From Bdellovibrionales bacterium (lineage in GTDB: Bacteria > Pseudomonadota > Alphaproteobacteria > UBA9219): DNA of 64,000 nucleotides. Of this stretch, positions 1-7,590 are shown piece by piece. Location of the stretch: NCBI GenBank assembly GCA_041662785.1, contig JBAZRW010000001.1, positions 1 through 64,000 of the forward strand, written 5' to 3'. The stretch's first letter is position 1. Every line of letters starts with the position of its first letter. The position numbers and the translations under genes are program-made. The notes below the pieces were generated by a model. The model did not search any database. It was given only the letters and a program-made list of their open reading frames with translations, and was not told the DNA's origin.

Positions 1-127
1 ACGGGATCCCCGCTTTCGCGGGGATGACGCTAAAGGGGAATATCGCTATAAAAACACCGTCATTCCCGCGAAAGCGGGAATCCCGTTTGTTTTTTCTCTA
101 CGAGTCACTTCATTCGCTTTTTGGTAT
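1..127. repeat. Two palindromic repeat elements, copy of 36609-36735
   Basis: Two hyphenated palindromes lie at 5-28 (ATCCCCGC/GCGGGGAT arms) and 59-84 (ATTCCCGC/GCGGGAAT arms), separated by a 30-bp AT-rich linker. The whole stretch is identical, base for base, to 36609-36735, so it is a dispersed repeat that probably continues left of the window. The palindromes belong to the family described at 15728-15876. No coding capacity is seen. Confidence 0.9.
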
Positions 128-149
128 TACTTTATACTCCACGCTCTTG

Positions 150-185
150 ATCCCTGCTCTCTGAACTCTGACCCCTGAACTCTGA
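150..185. repeat. Heptamer repeat directly before the waaA start
   Basis: Imperfect 7-bp repeats of the type CTGAACT run up to the A of the waaA start codon. No purine-rich ribosome binding site is visible between the repeat and the ATG. The same family borders several other genes in the window (7341-7374, 24310-24331, 26972-27020, 30733-30830 and others). Confidence 0.7.
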
Positions 186-1448
186 ATGCCCTTTTACCGC
201 TTCCTCACCAACCTTTTTGCGCCGCTGATTACCCTCTACCTTCGCTTTCGCAAGGCCAAGGGGCGTGAGGATGCCTCACGGTTTCAAGAACGTCTTGGCC
301 ACGCCTCCATCCCCCGTCCCCACGGCAAACTTATCTGGTGTCATGCTGCCAGCGTAGGCGAAGCCATGTCAGTGTTGGCTCTTATCAAAGCCTTGCGTCA
401 GCGCCACCCCAATTGGTCTATCCTTTTAACGACAGGGACAACAACATCGGCCAGCCTTGTCGCAGCGCGCTTGCCTGATGGTGTTTTCCATCAATTTGTG
501 CCTGTTGATCGTTGGCCTTATGTGAAGCGTTTTTTGGGCCATTGGAAGCCTGATCTGGCGCTGTGGGTCGAGTCCGAGCTGTGGCCCAACATGCTGGCCG
601 CGCTGAAAGAACGGCACGTCCCTGCTATTCTTCTGAATGGTCGCATGTCCGAAAAGTCCTATCGCCGCTGGCGCATGATTGGCGGAACCAAGGAAATGCT
701 GAGCGTTTTTTCTCTCGGCCTTGCCCAAACGGGGGCTGAGCGCAGCCGCTTTGCGGCGCTGGGTCTTCAAGACACGCGCGTGATAGGCAACCTGAAATTC
801 GCCGCCGAACCTTTGCCCTGCGATGAAAAAGAACTGGAACAGCTTCGCGCCGCCATAGGCGGGCGACCCGTTTGGCTTATGGCCTCAACCCACGCGGGCG
901 AAGAAGAAATTGCGCTTCGCGTTCACGCCCATCTTCATAAAGCCTTTCCCGACATTCTGACAATTATCGTGCCACGCCACCCCCAACGGGGGAATGAAAT
1001 TGCCAGCTTGATCGAGAAAAAGAGCCTCACCTTTGCCCACCGCGCCAAGGGCGAGCCGATCACGCCAGAGGTCGCCCTCTACCTTGCTGACACGATGGGC
1101 GAGCTTGGTCTCTTCTATCGCCTTTGCCCCGTATGCTGCCTTGCTGGCTCCTTCACATGGGGGGGACATAATCCGGTGGAGCCTGCCCTGCTTGGCTGCG
1201 CTACGCTGCTGGGGCCGCGCATGGACAACTTTGCGATCATGGCCGACGATATGCTCGCGGCAGGCGCGGCGCAGCAAGTCTTGGACGAAAACGAGCTGGG
1301 CGATGCGCTTTCCCACCTATTCAAAAACCCCGTATCTATCGAAACGCTGGCTTCCGCCGGACACACATGGGCCCAAGACAAGCAAACTATCCTGAATGAG
1401 ACGCTGGCCGTGTTGGATCCTTTCTTCACGTCACGAGCCGCCCCATGA
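186..1448 (+). CDS. waaA: 3-deoxy-D-manno-octulosonic acid (Kdo) transferase
   Basis: This membrane-associated GT-B glycosyltransferase adds Kdo from CMP-Kdo to the lipid A precursor. The 420-residue length is normal for the family. A hydrophobic N-terminal segment (about residues 5-19) would anchor it to the inner membrane. The HAASVGE motif at about residues 53-59 contains the conserved catalytic glutamate. WVESELWPN (about 127-135) and a late HNPVEPALLG segment are further family signatures. The stop overlaps the lpxK start by 4 bp, so the two genes are translationally coupled in one lipid A/Kdo operon. The ATG is abutted by a heptamer repeat with no Shine-Dalgarno sequence, which is unusual. 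Whether it adds one or two Kdo residues cannot be read from the sequence. Confidence 0.95.
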   Translation: MPFYRFLTNLFAPLITLYLRFRKAKGREDASRFQERLGHASIPRPHGKLIWCHAASVGEAMSVLALIKALRQRHPNWSILLTTGTTTSASLVAARLPDGVFHQFVPVDRWPYVKRFLGHWKPDLALWVESELWPNMLAALKERHVPAILLNGRMSEKSYRRWRMIGGTKEMLSVFSLGLAQTGAERSRFAALGLQDTRVIGNLKFAAEPLPCDEKELEQLRAAIGGRPVWLMASTHAGEEEIALRVHAHLHKAFPDILTIIVPRHPQRGNEIASLIEKKSLTFAHRAKGEPITPEVALYLADTMGELGLFYRLCPVCCLAGSFTWGGHNPVEPALLGCATLLGPRMDNFAIMADDMLAAGAAQQVLDENELGDALSHLFKNPVSIETLASAGHTWAQDKQTILNETLAVLDPFFTSRAAP

Positions 1449-2431
1449 AAACCCCTGCTTTTTGGTATCGTCAAAAAGGGTTTTGTGCGCGGATGCTTGC
1501 GCCGTTGGGACAACTTTATAGGGCAGCAACGCTGATCCGACGCGGCATCATCACGCCTTATGCCGCATCCGTTCCCATCCTGTGCATCGGCAATATCGTA
1601 GCGGGCGGCGCGGGCAAAACACCTACAGCGCTGGCTCTAGCCACAATGTTGATCAAGGACGGACAGAAACCCGTCTTCGTCTCGCGCGGATACGGCGGCA
1701 ACGAAAAAGGCCCCTTGCGCGTCGATTTAAACAAACACACCGCAACCGAAGTCGGCGATGAAGCGCTGCTGCTGGCCAGCAAAGCGCCCTGTTGGATCGC
1801 CCGCGAAAGGCCTACCGCCATCCGCGAGGCAGAAAAGGAAGCGACCGTCATCATCCTTGACGATGGCCTACAAAACCCCAAGGTTGCGGCGGAGATGGCT
1901 CTGCTTGTCATCGATGGCGAGGCTGGTCTTGGCAACCAGTGCCTGATCCCAGCAGGCCCCTTGCGCGAGACAATGAACGACGCTCTCCCGCGCATCGATG
2001 CCATCGTGATGATTGGCGAGGATTGCCACGGCTGCGCCCAAAACCTTGGCAAGCCAGTCCTACAGGCCTCGCTTAAACCCGCCCTTAGACCCGATTTTCT
2101 GGCCAAACCGAACGTGCTGGCCTTTGCGGGTATTGGACGGCCTTCCAAGTTTTATGAATCGTGCCGCAAGGCAGGCCTTAACGTCGTCCTGACACAGGAT
2201 TTTCCCGATCATTACCGTTTCAGTGAAGAGGATTTGGCGCGATTAACGCAACGGGCGCAAGAAAAAGACCTTCGCCTTATTACCACAACCAAAGATTTCG
2301 TGCGTGTGCCAATGGCCTTCCGGCCCCATGTCGCCGTTTTGTCTGTTGACCTTGTTTTTGCCGAGCCAGACAAAGTTAAGGAGCGGGTTTTGACACCGCT
2401 CCTTAACAAAAGAAAAACAGACGTTTCTTAA
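1445..2431 (+). CDS. lpxK: Tetraacyldisaccharide 4'-kinase
   Basis: LpxK phosphorylates the 4' position of the tetraacyldisaccharide to give lipid IVA, using ATP at the inner-membrane cytoplasmic face. The 328-residue protein has the family P-loop GGAGKTPT at about residues 54-61 and a conserved downstream GLQNP segment after an acidic ILDD. An N-terminal amphipathic/hydrophobic region fits peripheral membrane binding. The start overlaps waaA (ATGA), placing the product just before the WaaA step in the pathway. It converges on the PHB operon: the phaB stop codon lies at 2428-2430, so the two 3' ends overlap by 4 bp. No terminator hairpin is evident between them. Confidence 0.95.
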   Translation: MKTPAFWYRQKGFCARMLAPLGQLYRAATLIRRGIITPYAASVPILCIGNIVAGGAGKTPTALALATMLIKDGQKPVFVSRGYGGNEKGPLRVDLNKHTATEVGDEALLLASKAPCWIARERPTAIREAEKEATVIILDDGLQNPKVAAEMALLVIDGEAGLGNQCLIPAGPLRETMNDALPRIDAIVMIGEDCHGCAQNLGKPVLQASLKPALRPDFLAKPNVLAFAGIGRPSKFYESCRKAGLNVVLTQDFPDHYRFSEEDLARLTQRAQEKDLRLITTTKDFVRVPMAFRPHVAVLSVDLVFAEPDKVKERVLTPLLNKRKTDVS

Positions 2432-3171
2432 GCCAGATACTGGCCGCCGTTGATATTGAACGTAGCGCCTGTCGTGAAGCCGTTTTGCTCATCCGCCAAG
2501 AAGGCGACAAGCCGTGCGATGCCCTGCACGTTGCCCAATTTCTTGACCGGAATTTTTGCCACGATCTTTTCCAAAATCTCTGGCGCAATTGCTTTCACCA
2601 TGTCGGTTTCGATATAGCCCGGTGCGATCACGTTGACGGTCACGCCCTTAGCCGCGACTTCCAAAGCCAGCGACTTTGAAAAACCGATGATGCCCGCCTT
2701 CGCTGCAGAATAATTCGTCTGCCCCATCGCGCCCGCAAGGCCGTTGATCGAGCTGATCGAAATAATGCGACCAAAGCCGCGTTCACGCATGCCTTCCACC
2801 ACAAGGCGGGACATGTTGAAAACGGAATCAAGATTGGTAGAGAGGACTTCGCGCCATTGCTGCTGCGTCATCTTATGTAAGAAGGAATCGCGCGTGATAC
2901 CCGCGTTGTTGACCAAAATATCGACGGGGCCAAGCTTCTTTTCGATCAAAGCAAGACCGGCGGCGCAAGCGTCATAGTCACCGACATCAAACTTATAAAC
3001 GGCATCAATGCCCGAATTTTCCTTAAACGCTTCAGCGGCCTTATCATTGCCCATATAGGTCGCTGCGACCTTATAGCCAAAAGAATGCATGGTTGCGCTA
3101 ATCGCCGCACCGATGCCGCGCGTGCCACCTGTTACAACAACAACCCGTGCTTTTTCAACTTTTCTTGTCAT
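2428..3171 (-). CDS. phaB: Acetoacetyl-CoA reductase (PHB synthesis)
   Basis: A short-chain dehydrogenase of 247 residues that reduces acetoacetyl-CoA to (R)-3-hydroxybutyryl-CoA, the monomer for polyhydroxybutyrate. Seen: Rossmann glycine motif TGGTRGIG (about 14-21), NNAG at 88-91, and the catalytic Ser (about 140), Tyr154 and Lys158 in YSAAK. The ending FNINGGQYLA is typical of PhaB rather than FabG. The start overlaps the upstream tautomerase stop by 4 bp, and a thiolase gene lies further upstream, which supports the PHB role. FabG activity cannot be excluded. No PHA synthase gene is present in the window, so phaC must lie elsewhere if the pathway is complete. Confidence 0.9.
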   Translation of the reverse strand: MTRKVEKARVVVVTGGTRGIGAAISATMHSFGYKVAATYMGNDKAAEAFKENSGIDAVYKFDVGDYDACAAGLALIEKKLGPVDILVNNAGITRDSFLHKMTQQQWREVLSTNLDSVFNMSRLVVEGMRERGFGRIISISSINGLAGAMGQTNYSAAKAGIIGFSKSLALEVAAKGVTVNVIAPGYIETDMVKAIAPEILEKIVAKIPVKKLGNVQGIARLVAFLADEQNGFTTGATFNINGGQYLA

Positions 3172-3404
3172 GTTCTTTTCCTCGATGATTGAGTAGGTTT
3201 TTTGATTTTTTTCTTAGCCTTGGCCTTGTCACCCCACAAAACGCCTGCCACAGCGTATTGATCGTCCTTCATCTCGTTAACGACAACGCACACGCTGTCG
3301 GGAGAAACATCCAGCGCTGTGGCAATCGCCTCCGTCACCGCATACACCATACGGCGTTTAGCAGCGACGGGACGCTTGATAATATCAATATGAACGATGG
3401 GCAT
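3168..3404 (-). CDS. 4-oxalocrotonate tautomerase-family small protein
   Basis: A 78-residue protein starting MPIVHIDI. After Met removal the N-terminal proline would be the catalytic base of the tautomerase superfamily. The first 60 residues match the small beta-alpha-beta family unit. The last 20 residues are a lysine/arginine-rich tail (KAKAKKKIKK and on) not normally found in 4-OT. It sits between the thiolase and the reductase of PHB synthesis and overlaps phaB by 4 bp, so it is co-translated with them. Its substrate is unknown. A role in keto-enol chemistry of acetoacetyl compounds would be pure inference from position. Confidence 0.8.
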   Translation of the reverse strand: MPIVHIDIIKRPVAAKRRMVYAVTEAIATALDVSPDSVCVVVNEMKDDQYAVAGVLWGDKAKAKKKIKKPTQSSRKRT

Positions 3405-3432
3405 ATTCTGTGACCCTCCCTCTTCCTTTTAA

Positions 3433-3580
3433 GTAACCTGACAAACGCTCTCGCTGCGGCTAAGGATTAGGTGTTTTTTTCGAGAACCGCAGCGCAAACG
3501 TACAGTGAGTACGTGCGCAGCGGATCGCAGAAAACGGCACGGAAGCCAACGCCGCAGTAGAAAGAGCGTGGGCAGGTTAC
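3433..3580. repeat. Nested inverted-repeat element in the PHB operon
   Basis: A 148-bp stretch has imperfect terminal inverted repeats. The left arm contains GTAACCTG, CGCTCT and CTGCGGC (3433-3460). The right arm contains GCCGCAG, AGAGCG and CAGGTTAC (3551-3580). Inside is a second hairpin (GCGCA, CGTAC, loop AGTGA, GTACG, TGCGC at about 3510-3536) and a run of seven T. The right arm includes the thiolase stop codon. It looks like a non-autonomous repeat or a structured intercistronic RNA. No ORF is seen. Confidence 0.7.
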
Positions 3581-4749
3581 CGCTCGATGCACATGGCAAT
3601 ACCCATACCGCCGCCGATGCACAGCGTGACCAGACCTTTTTTAGCCTCGCGCTTTTGCATTTCGTGGATCAACGTGACCAGAACGCGCGCGCCCGAAGCA
3701 CCGATAGGATGACCCAAAGCAATTGCGCCGCCATTGACGTTGACCTTCGCCACATCCCAGCCCATTTCCTTGTTCACGGCAATCGCCTGCGCGGCAAAAG
3801 CTTCGTTGGCTTCAACCAGATCGAGATCGCCTACGCTCCAGCCCGCCTTTTTCAACGCCAGCTGGCTCGACGGGATCGGCCCCGTGCCCATAAGCGCCGG
3901 ATCAACGCCAGCGGTCGCCCATGAGGCAATGCGTGCGAGAGGGGTCAGGCCACGCTTAGCGGCTTCTTCCTCGGTCATCAAAACAAACGCGGCTGCGCCA
4001 TCATTGATCCCCGATGAATTACCCGCCGTCACCGTGCCGTCCTTTTTAAACGCAGGCTTTAACTTCGCCATGCCTTCGACGCTTGCGCCAAAGCGGGGGT
4101 ATTCATCCTGAACAACCGTAATGTCGCCCTTTTTATTGGGGATGATCACGGGAACGATTTCGTCCTTAAACTTGCCCGCGTTAATCGCGGCTTCAGCCTT
4201 CAATTGCGATTCCACGGCGAAGATGTCTTGCATCTCACGCGTGATGCCAAATTTCTCGGCCACGTTTTCGGCGGTGATGCCCATATGGCAGTTATTGAAG
4301 ATGTCCGAAAGGCCATCCTTGATCATCGTATCAATCATCGCGCCATCACCCATGCGGATGCCATTGCGCAGATAGATCGCGTGTTGCGACAGGCTCATAT
4401 TTTCCATGCCACCCGCCACGATAACCGAAGCATCGCCCGCCTTAATCGCCATCGCGCCATTGGCCACGGCGCGTAGGCCCGAGCCGCAAATCTGGTTGAC
4501 ACCATAGGCTGTCTTTTCGGCAGGAATGCCACCAGCCATCGCCGCCTGACGCGCAGGGCCCATGCCCAGACCCGCCGACAAAACATTGCCCATAACGACT
4601 TCATCAACATCCGTCGCCTGTACCTTGGCGCGGATAAGGGCTTCCTTAATCACCTCACCGCCCAACTGAACGGCTGGACGAGACGCCAAAGCGCCGTTGA
4701 AAGAACCAATGGCGGTGCGCGTGGCGCTAACAATCACAATGTTTGTCAT
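3577..4749 (-). CDS. phaA: Acetyl-CoA acetyltransferase (beta-ketothiolase)
   Basis: A biosynthetic-type thiolase of 390 residues that condenses two acetyl-CoA to acetoacetyl-CoA. Seen: nucleophilic Cys88 in NQICGSG, the GHPIGASGAR histidine motif near residue 347, and the second catalytic cysteine in CIGGGMG near the C-terminus. Length and motif spacing match PhaA/AtoB. The ATG has a good AAAGGAG ribosome binding site. It is the first gene of a minus-strand operon phaA-tautomerase-phaB, which supports polyhydroxybutyrate synthesis as its main role. Thiolases of this type also serve acetoacetate and mevalonate routes, so the symbol rests partly on context. Confidence 0.9.
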   Translation of the reverse strand: MTNIVIVSATRTAIGSFNGALASRPAVQLGGEVIKEALIRAKVQATDVDEVVMGNVLSAGLGMGPARQAAMAGGIPAEKTAYGVNQICGSGLRAVANGAMAIKAGDASVIVAGGMENMSLSQHAIYLRNGIRMGDGAMIDTMIKDGLSDIFNNCHMGITAENVAEKFGITREMQDIFAVESQLKAEAAINAGKFKDEIVPVIIPNKKGDITVVQDEYPRFGASVEGMAKLKPAFKKDGTVTAGNSSGINDGAAAFVLMTEEEAAKRGLTPLARIASWATAGVDPALMGTGPIPSSQLALKKAGWSVGDLDLVEANEAFAAQAIAVNKEMGWDVAKVNVNGGAIALGHPIGASGARVLVTLIHEMQKREAKKGLVTLCIGGGMGIAMCIER

Positions 4750-4899
4750 GGATAGAAGGCTCCTTTGAAGAGGTCGGGGGATGAACTTGTTCTAAGAAAT
4801 CGCGGTAACCATAGGGCTAAACGTTAAGCAAGGCAAGAAAATATCAATCAAACCACATGCTTATGTCACGATTGTATGTTGCGGCGCAGCAAGCGGTCT

Positions 4900-6612
4900 T
4901 TAAGAACTCGCCAGCCTTACGATGAAACGAGCCCCGATCACATGGCCCTGCGCATCAAGGCGGTTTTCAGCCCAAATACGGCCATGATGCGCCTCGACAA
5001 TCTGCTTGGAGATACTCAGACCTAGGCCAGAATGCGTGCCAAATTTCTCGGCCTTCGGGCGCTCACTGTAAAAGCGGTCAAAGATGGCCTCTCGCTTGTT
5101 TTCAGGAATGCCACCGCCCTCGTCCTCAACGATCAGATCGATAAAGCCGCCTTTGACAGGCGCGAGCCTCACAACGACCTTACTTTCTGGCGGCGAAAAA
5201 GACAGCGCATTGACAATCAGGTTTTGCATCACCTGAACAAGCCTTGGCTCAATACCCTCGACTTTAAGGGATGCATTTTGAGGCACATCCGCCACCACAA
5301 AAGCGACCGTGTGGCCTGCCTTTTCATCATCGGCATAAAGGGCCACCAACGCACGAACCAATCGCGCAAGATCAACGGTGGCGACCTCATCGCGTGTTAG
5401 CTCAGCATCCAAACGCGAGGCGCGCGAAATATCCGAAATCAACCGATCTAACCGATCCACATCGTCGTGGATCACCTGCATCAGTTTTTTCTGCCGGTCG
5501 GGATCGCTTACCTTGCCTGCCGTTTCGACCGCGCTTCGCAAAGACGTCAGCGGGTTTTTGATCTCGTGCGCGACATCGGCGGCAAAATTTTCAATCGCGC
5601 TAATACGCTTGGCCAAAGCTGAGGTCATGTCGCGCAACGCCACGGACAAGTCGCCTATTTCATCCCGCCGCGCACTGAAATCAGGGATCGCATTGTGATC
5701 AAGAAGCCGCGCCGTGCCGGAAAGGCCCACCATCTCCGTCTGCCCATGGCGCACGCTTTCTGCTGCTTTGGCGAGCAGCTTAAGCGGCCTTGCGATCGCC
5801 CGCGCAAGGTAGATCGACAAAAGTACCGTAATGAGCAGCGTGACGCCGAATATCTTGAGTATATCGATGCGGACTTCATGAATCGCCGCGCTGATTTTCG
5901 TATCGGAACGCGTCAGGATGACCATGCCGAGTACTTGCTTATAACGCTGAACGGGTGACGCTGCCGAAAGCAACAGCCCCCCTTCTGGCAGACGCCAGAC
6001 CTCCGTCGAGACAACCCCGTCACGCGCCCTTTTGACGATATCGTATTGGTCGCCTTGTTGCAGCTCTTCTTCAGGATAAAGGGGATAATCGGCCTTGGTC
6101 GCCAAACGATCCATCAGGTCAAAAAAGCCCATCACTCGGTCACCAAGCCAATGCCCCGTGGAAGGAGGCAAGCGCCGCGCCATCACCTTGCCCGCCGGAT
6201 CAAGAAGGATCTGGCTATCGGCCAAAAGCGTGTCATCCACGTCGTAAAGCCGCGTATGCGTTGCGCTGGCCTCCACCAAACGCCGGATCATCAGCCGCGC
6301 CAAAAGGGGCGAGAGGATATTGCGCTCGTCGCGGTCCAGAACGACCGCACCTTCGGCAATCGCGCTGGCGGACATCCGCGCCTGCATCCTAAGGCCGTCC
6401 AACTCCGTCGCGATCAAACGATCCTGATAGCGCCCCAGATACAACAAGCTGCCGACCAGAATGGCCAGCGCCATCACATTAACGGCCAGAATCCGCAGCA
6501 TGAGCGGCGAAAGACACGGCGGCGTCCGCTTGCTCCAAAAGCGCGGTGGCCAAGGACAAGCCTGCGCGTCAAGCGAACGATGAAAAAAGGAATGGAACGC
6601 GCAAAAAGGCAT
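4900..6612 (-). CDS. chvG: ChvG-like sensor histidine kinase
   Basis: A membrane sensor kinase of 570 residues from the ATG at 6612; a TTG at 6624 would add four residues. Order: cytoplasmic N-tail, TM1 (about 38-60), a periplasmic sensor region of about 190 residues, TM2 (about 252-272), HAMP, then the HisKA motif FAADVAHEIKNPLTS with phospho-acceptor His349. An HATPase domain with N-box, DEGGGIPE and GLGLSISKQI motifs follows. It lies directly downstream of a response regulator gene, as in the ChvI-ChvG/ExoS pairs of alphaproteobacteria, which govern envelope and acid responses. Kinase identity is certain; the ChvG assignment rests on architecture and gene order. The hprK/PTS genes that often follow are absent; phaA follows instead. 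Confidence 0.88.
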   Translation of the reverse strand: MPFCAFHSFFHRSLDAQACPWPPRFWSKRTPPCLSPLMLRILAVNVMALAILVGSLLYLGRYQDRLIATELDGLRMQARMSASAIAEGAVVLDRDERNILSPLLARLMIRRLVEASATHTRLYDVDDTLLADSQILLDPAGKVMARRLPPSTGHWLGDRVMGFFDLMDRLATKADYPLYPEEELQQGDQYDIVKRARDGVVSTEVWRLPEGGLLLSAASPVQRYKQVLGMVILTRSDTKISAAIHEVRIDILKIFGVTLLITVLLSIYLARAIARPLKLLAKAAESVRHGQTEMVGLSGTARLLDHNAIPDFSARRDEIGDLSVALRDMTSALAKRISAIENFAADVAHEIKNPLTSLRSAVETAGKVSDPDRQKKLMQVIHDDVDRLDRLISDISRASRLDAELTRDEVATVDLARLVRALVALYADDEKAGHTVAFVVADVPQNASLKVEGIEPRLVQVMQNLIVNALSFSPPESKVVVRLAPVKGGFIDLIVEDEGGGIPENKREAIFDRFYSERPKAEKFGTHSGLGLSISKQIVEAHHGRIWAENRLDAQGHVIGARFIVRLASS

Positions 6613-6620
6613 CAGAAAGC

Positions 6621-7340
6621 TCAATCTTCCTTGTAGCGGTAACCGACGCCATAAAGCGTCTCGATCTGCTCAAAAGTTTCATCGACCACGCGAAACTTTT
6701 TGCGAAGGCGTTTAATGTGGCTATCAATCGTGCGGTCATCAACATAGATGGACTCGCCGTACGCGGCATCCATCAGCTGATCGCGGCTTTTGACATGCCC
6801 GACGCGCTGCGCCAAAGCCTTGACCAGCAAGAACTCTGTTACCGTCAAATCGACGGGCTTGCCTTTCCATGTGCATTGATGGCGCGAGCCATCCAAGACA
6901 AGCTCGCCGCGCGTAATCATCTGCGCTGCATCGTCAGCCGGCGGGTTAAGGCGCAACTGCTCACGCCGCAGGATCGCGCGAACGCGCTCTAACAAAAGGC
7001 GCTGAGAAAAAGGCTTGGTGATATAATCGTCCGCACCCATGGACAGCCCCATAATCTCATCCACCTCTTCGTCTTTTGAGGTCAGGAAGATAACAGGCAT
7101 CGCTTGCGTCAACGGCTGCTGGCGCAAACGCGAGAGAAGCTCCATCCCCGTCAGGCGAGGCATCTTGATATCCAACACGGCCATGTCGGCGGGCCGTTGG
7201 CTAAGACCGCGCAAGGCTTCCTCGGCATCCGAATAGGTACGCACCTGATAACCCTCAGCCTCAAGGGCCATGCTCACGGACGTCAGGATGTTGCGGTCGT
7301 CATCGACAAGAACAATGGTCTGGGACAAGGGCTTCTCCAT
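6621..7340 (-). CDS. chvI: ChvI-like OmpR-family response regulator
   Basis: A 239-residue response regulator. The receiver domain has the acidic pair in VDDD (12-15), phospho-acceptor Asp57 in AVLDIKMP, a switch Thr in FLTSKD and Lys in ITKPF. A C-terminal winged-helix DNA-binding domain with DDRTIDSHIKRLRKK and the ending GVGYRYKED follows. It is cotranscribed with the kinase gene, 8 bp between its stop and the kinase ATG. The start codon is immediately preceded, in the coding direction, by a heptamer repeat with no Shine-Dalgarno sequence. The ChvI assignment is by pairing and family resemblance. Confidence 0.9.
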   Translation of the reverse strand: MEKPLSQTIVLVDDDRNILTSVSMALEAEGYQVRTYSDAEEALRGLSQRPADMAVLDIKMPRLTGMELLSRLRQQPLTQAMPVIFLTSKDEEVDEIMGLSMGADDYITKPFSQRLLLERVRAILRREQLRLNPPADDAAQMITRGELVLDGSRHQCTWKGKPVDLTVTEFLLVKALAQRVGHVKSRDQLMDAAYGESIYVDDRTIDSHIKRLRKKFRVVDETFEQIETLYGVGYRYKED

Positions 7341-7515
7341 AGGGGTCAGGGTTCAGGATTCAGGGATCAGGGGGATAGCCCCTCTACCCGTCACATCATA
7401 TTACCTTTCAAACTATGGCACAATTTGGAAGATATTGCGGCTTTTATCAAGCCTATTGGCCACTGAACACCATTTTCCCTGACCCCTGATCTCTAAGCCC
7501 TGATCCCCGAAGCCT
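7341..7515. repeat. Heptamer repeats in the chvI-guaB divergent gap
   Basis: Heptamer-like repeats in GGTTCAG orientation occupy 7341-7374, next to the chvI start. Related sequence in the opposite orientation (CCCTGA, CTGATCC) lies at about 7481-7515 on the guaB side. The two blocks face each other as a loose inverted repeat around about 100 bp of AT-rich sequence, which may hold the promoters of both genes. No clear -35/-10 pair could be assigned. Confidence 0.55.
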
Positions 7516-7590
7516 TTTCCCTTGCCCCTTCTCTGCCCTCATGTTAAACGTCTTCGCCATCATTCTAAATGCTAACCTTAAGGGGCAAAG

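Noticed and set aside
3505..3924. Plus-strand ORF of 139 residues across the phaA 3' end
   Set aside because: A shadow of phaA and of the nested repeat; no family features.
7375..7590. Purine riboswitch or attenuator before guaB
   Set aside because: No conserved purine-aptamer pairing or T-tailed hairpin was seen.
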